From CAZGYE01 sp964530165 (GTDB taxonomy: Bacteria; Planctomycetota; Planctomycetia; Planctomycetales; Planctomycetaceae), in assembly GCA_964530165.1 (NCBI GenBank), contig CAZGYE010000323.1:1-6148 (forward strand): a stretch of DNA of 6,148 nt, read 5' to 3'. The notes below the pieces were generated by a model. The model made no database searches. It was not told where the DNA came from and was given only the letters and a program-made list of their open reading frames with translations. Shown piece after piece: positions 5,733 through 6,148 of the stretch (within the stretch, counting starts at the first letter, position 1; each line of letters opens with the position of its first letter). A program made the position numbers and the translations under genes.

Positions 5733-6148
5733 TTACACATCGAGTGCTTCATCAAGCCAGTGCATTTTTCCGTTCGCGGGACGCGGTTTGATCTTCAGCC
5801 AAGCCGTGGTGCGTTTGCCGGGACGATAGCGGCTGGCCAGCCGCTTGGCCACCAAGCCCTCCAGTCCCTGCCGACAGACCTCCTCGAACAGCACCCGGCC
5901 GAGGCCGACGATCCCTTCAGAAAAGACCACCTGCGGACGGTCGAGGTCGTCGACCAGTTGACGAAGCCGCTCGCGCCTCTCGGCCAGTGGCCGATCCAAC
6001 AAGGACCGGTAGTCCTCGTACAGCAGGTCAAAGACCACGTAGGTGGCCGGCATGTTGCGGGCTGACAACCGGATTTTCAACGGCGCGCCGGCTTGGTCAC
6101 GCGAGAGCAACCGCCGGAAGTCGGGCCGGCCGTCGTGGAAGACCACCA
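5733..6148 (-). CDS. ATP-dependent DNA ligase (LigD-type), partial, no OB-fold
   Basis: C-terminal 138 or so residues of an ATP-dependent DNA ligase adenylation domain of the kind that seals breaks in bacterial non-homologous end joining with Ku. Counting from GTG 6146, motif III is ATYVVFDLLY (35-43), motif IV is EGLVAK (96-101) and motif V is WLKIKP (116-121). HDGRPDF near the left matches the strand before the variable insert. The frame remains open to the right edge, and the catalytic Lys motif I (KxDG) would lie beyond it. The protein ends 16 residues after motif V at TAA 5733-5735. The roughly 100-residue OB-fold domain that normally follows and is needed for nick closure is absent, so this is either a truncated gene or a minimal ligase. 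The TA operon follows on the same strand about 50 bp downstream. Confidence 0.85.
   Translation of the reverse strand, partial: VVFHDGRPDFRRLLSRDQAGAPLKIRLSARNMPATYVVFDLLYEDYRSLLDRPLAERRERLRQLVDDLDRPQVVFSEGIVGLGRVLFEEVCRQGLEGLVAKRLASRYRPGKRTTAWLKIKPRPANGKMHWLDEALDV

Noticed and set aside
5760..6065. 101-codon plus-strand frame opposite the ligase
   Set aside because: The minus-strand frame carries ligase motifs III, IV and V; this one has none.

Overview
The window reads as an accessory, rearranged stretch of a GC-rich bacterial chromosome, most likely a planctomycete. That assignment is an inference. It rests on an integrase-core transposase whose wording (e.g. LPFALPQRWPFCWW) I associate with planctomycete IS elements, a large RTX protein with non-RTX spacer modules, and a small TGCC-GAAA-GGCA hairpin repeat. 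No marker gene is present to prove it.

Layout. (1) 1-1556, plus strand: the 3' part of a large RTX calcium-binding protein gene, open at the left edge. (2) 1557-1868: no gene, but two copies of a short hairpin repeat. (3) 1869-2648, minus strand: an IS transposase that keeps its whole DDE catalytic core but has lost its N-terminal DNA-binding region. (4) 2656-3000, plus strand: the C-terminal tail of a probable AAA ATPase/primase-helicase-type replication protein, abutting the cut end of the transposase. (5) 2984-3241: eight exact TGGCCA palindromes plus one degenerate copy, five of them within AAGATGGCCA units in both orientations. The array starts inside the 3' end of the AAA fragment and looks like iterons or a binding-site cluster. 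(6) 3314-3380: dense GC inverted repeats, including a nested hairpin, in the convergent gap. (7) 3402-4415, minus strand: a 337-residue unrecognised protein of visibly lower GC with its own SD and a possible -10. (8) 4613-5093, plus strand: a Phd/YefM-like small protein, overlapped by 14 bp by a gene cut off after about 50 codons. (9) 5042-5083: the 3' half of a tRNA-Asn(GTT) gene on the minus strand, from anticodon loop to discriminator base, which looks like an integration-site scar. (10) 5166-5680, minus strand: a type II toxin-antitoxin pair, RelE/ParE-like toxin and addiction-module antitoxin, joined by an ATGA overlap. (11) 5733-6148, minus strand: the C-terminal part of an ATP-dependent, LigD-type DNA ligase that stops just after motif V without an OB-fold domain.

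The genes do not form one pathway. At least four coding units are truncated (transposase, AAA protein, the ORF at 4887, the ligase) and a tRNA fragment and a TA module sit among them. The window is best read as layered remains of integrated elements at a tRNA-associated hotspot. The parts most worth following up are the TGGCCA array behind the replication-protein tail, the tRNA-Asn scar, and the unknown gene at 3402-4415 divergent from the Phd-like gene.
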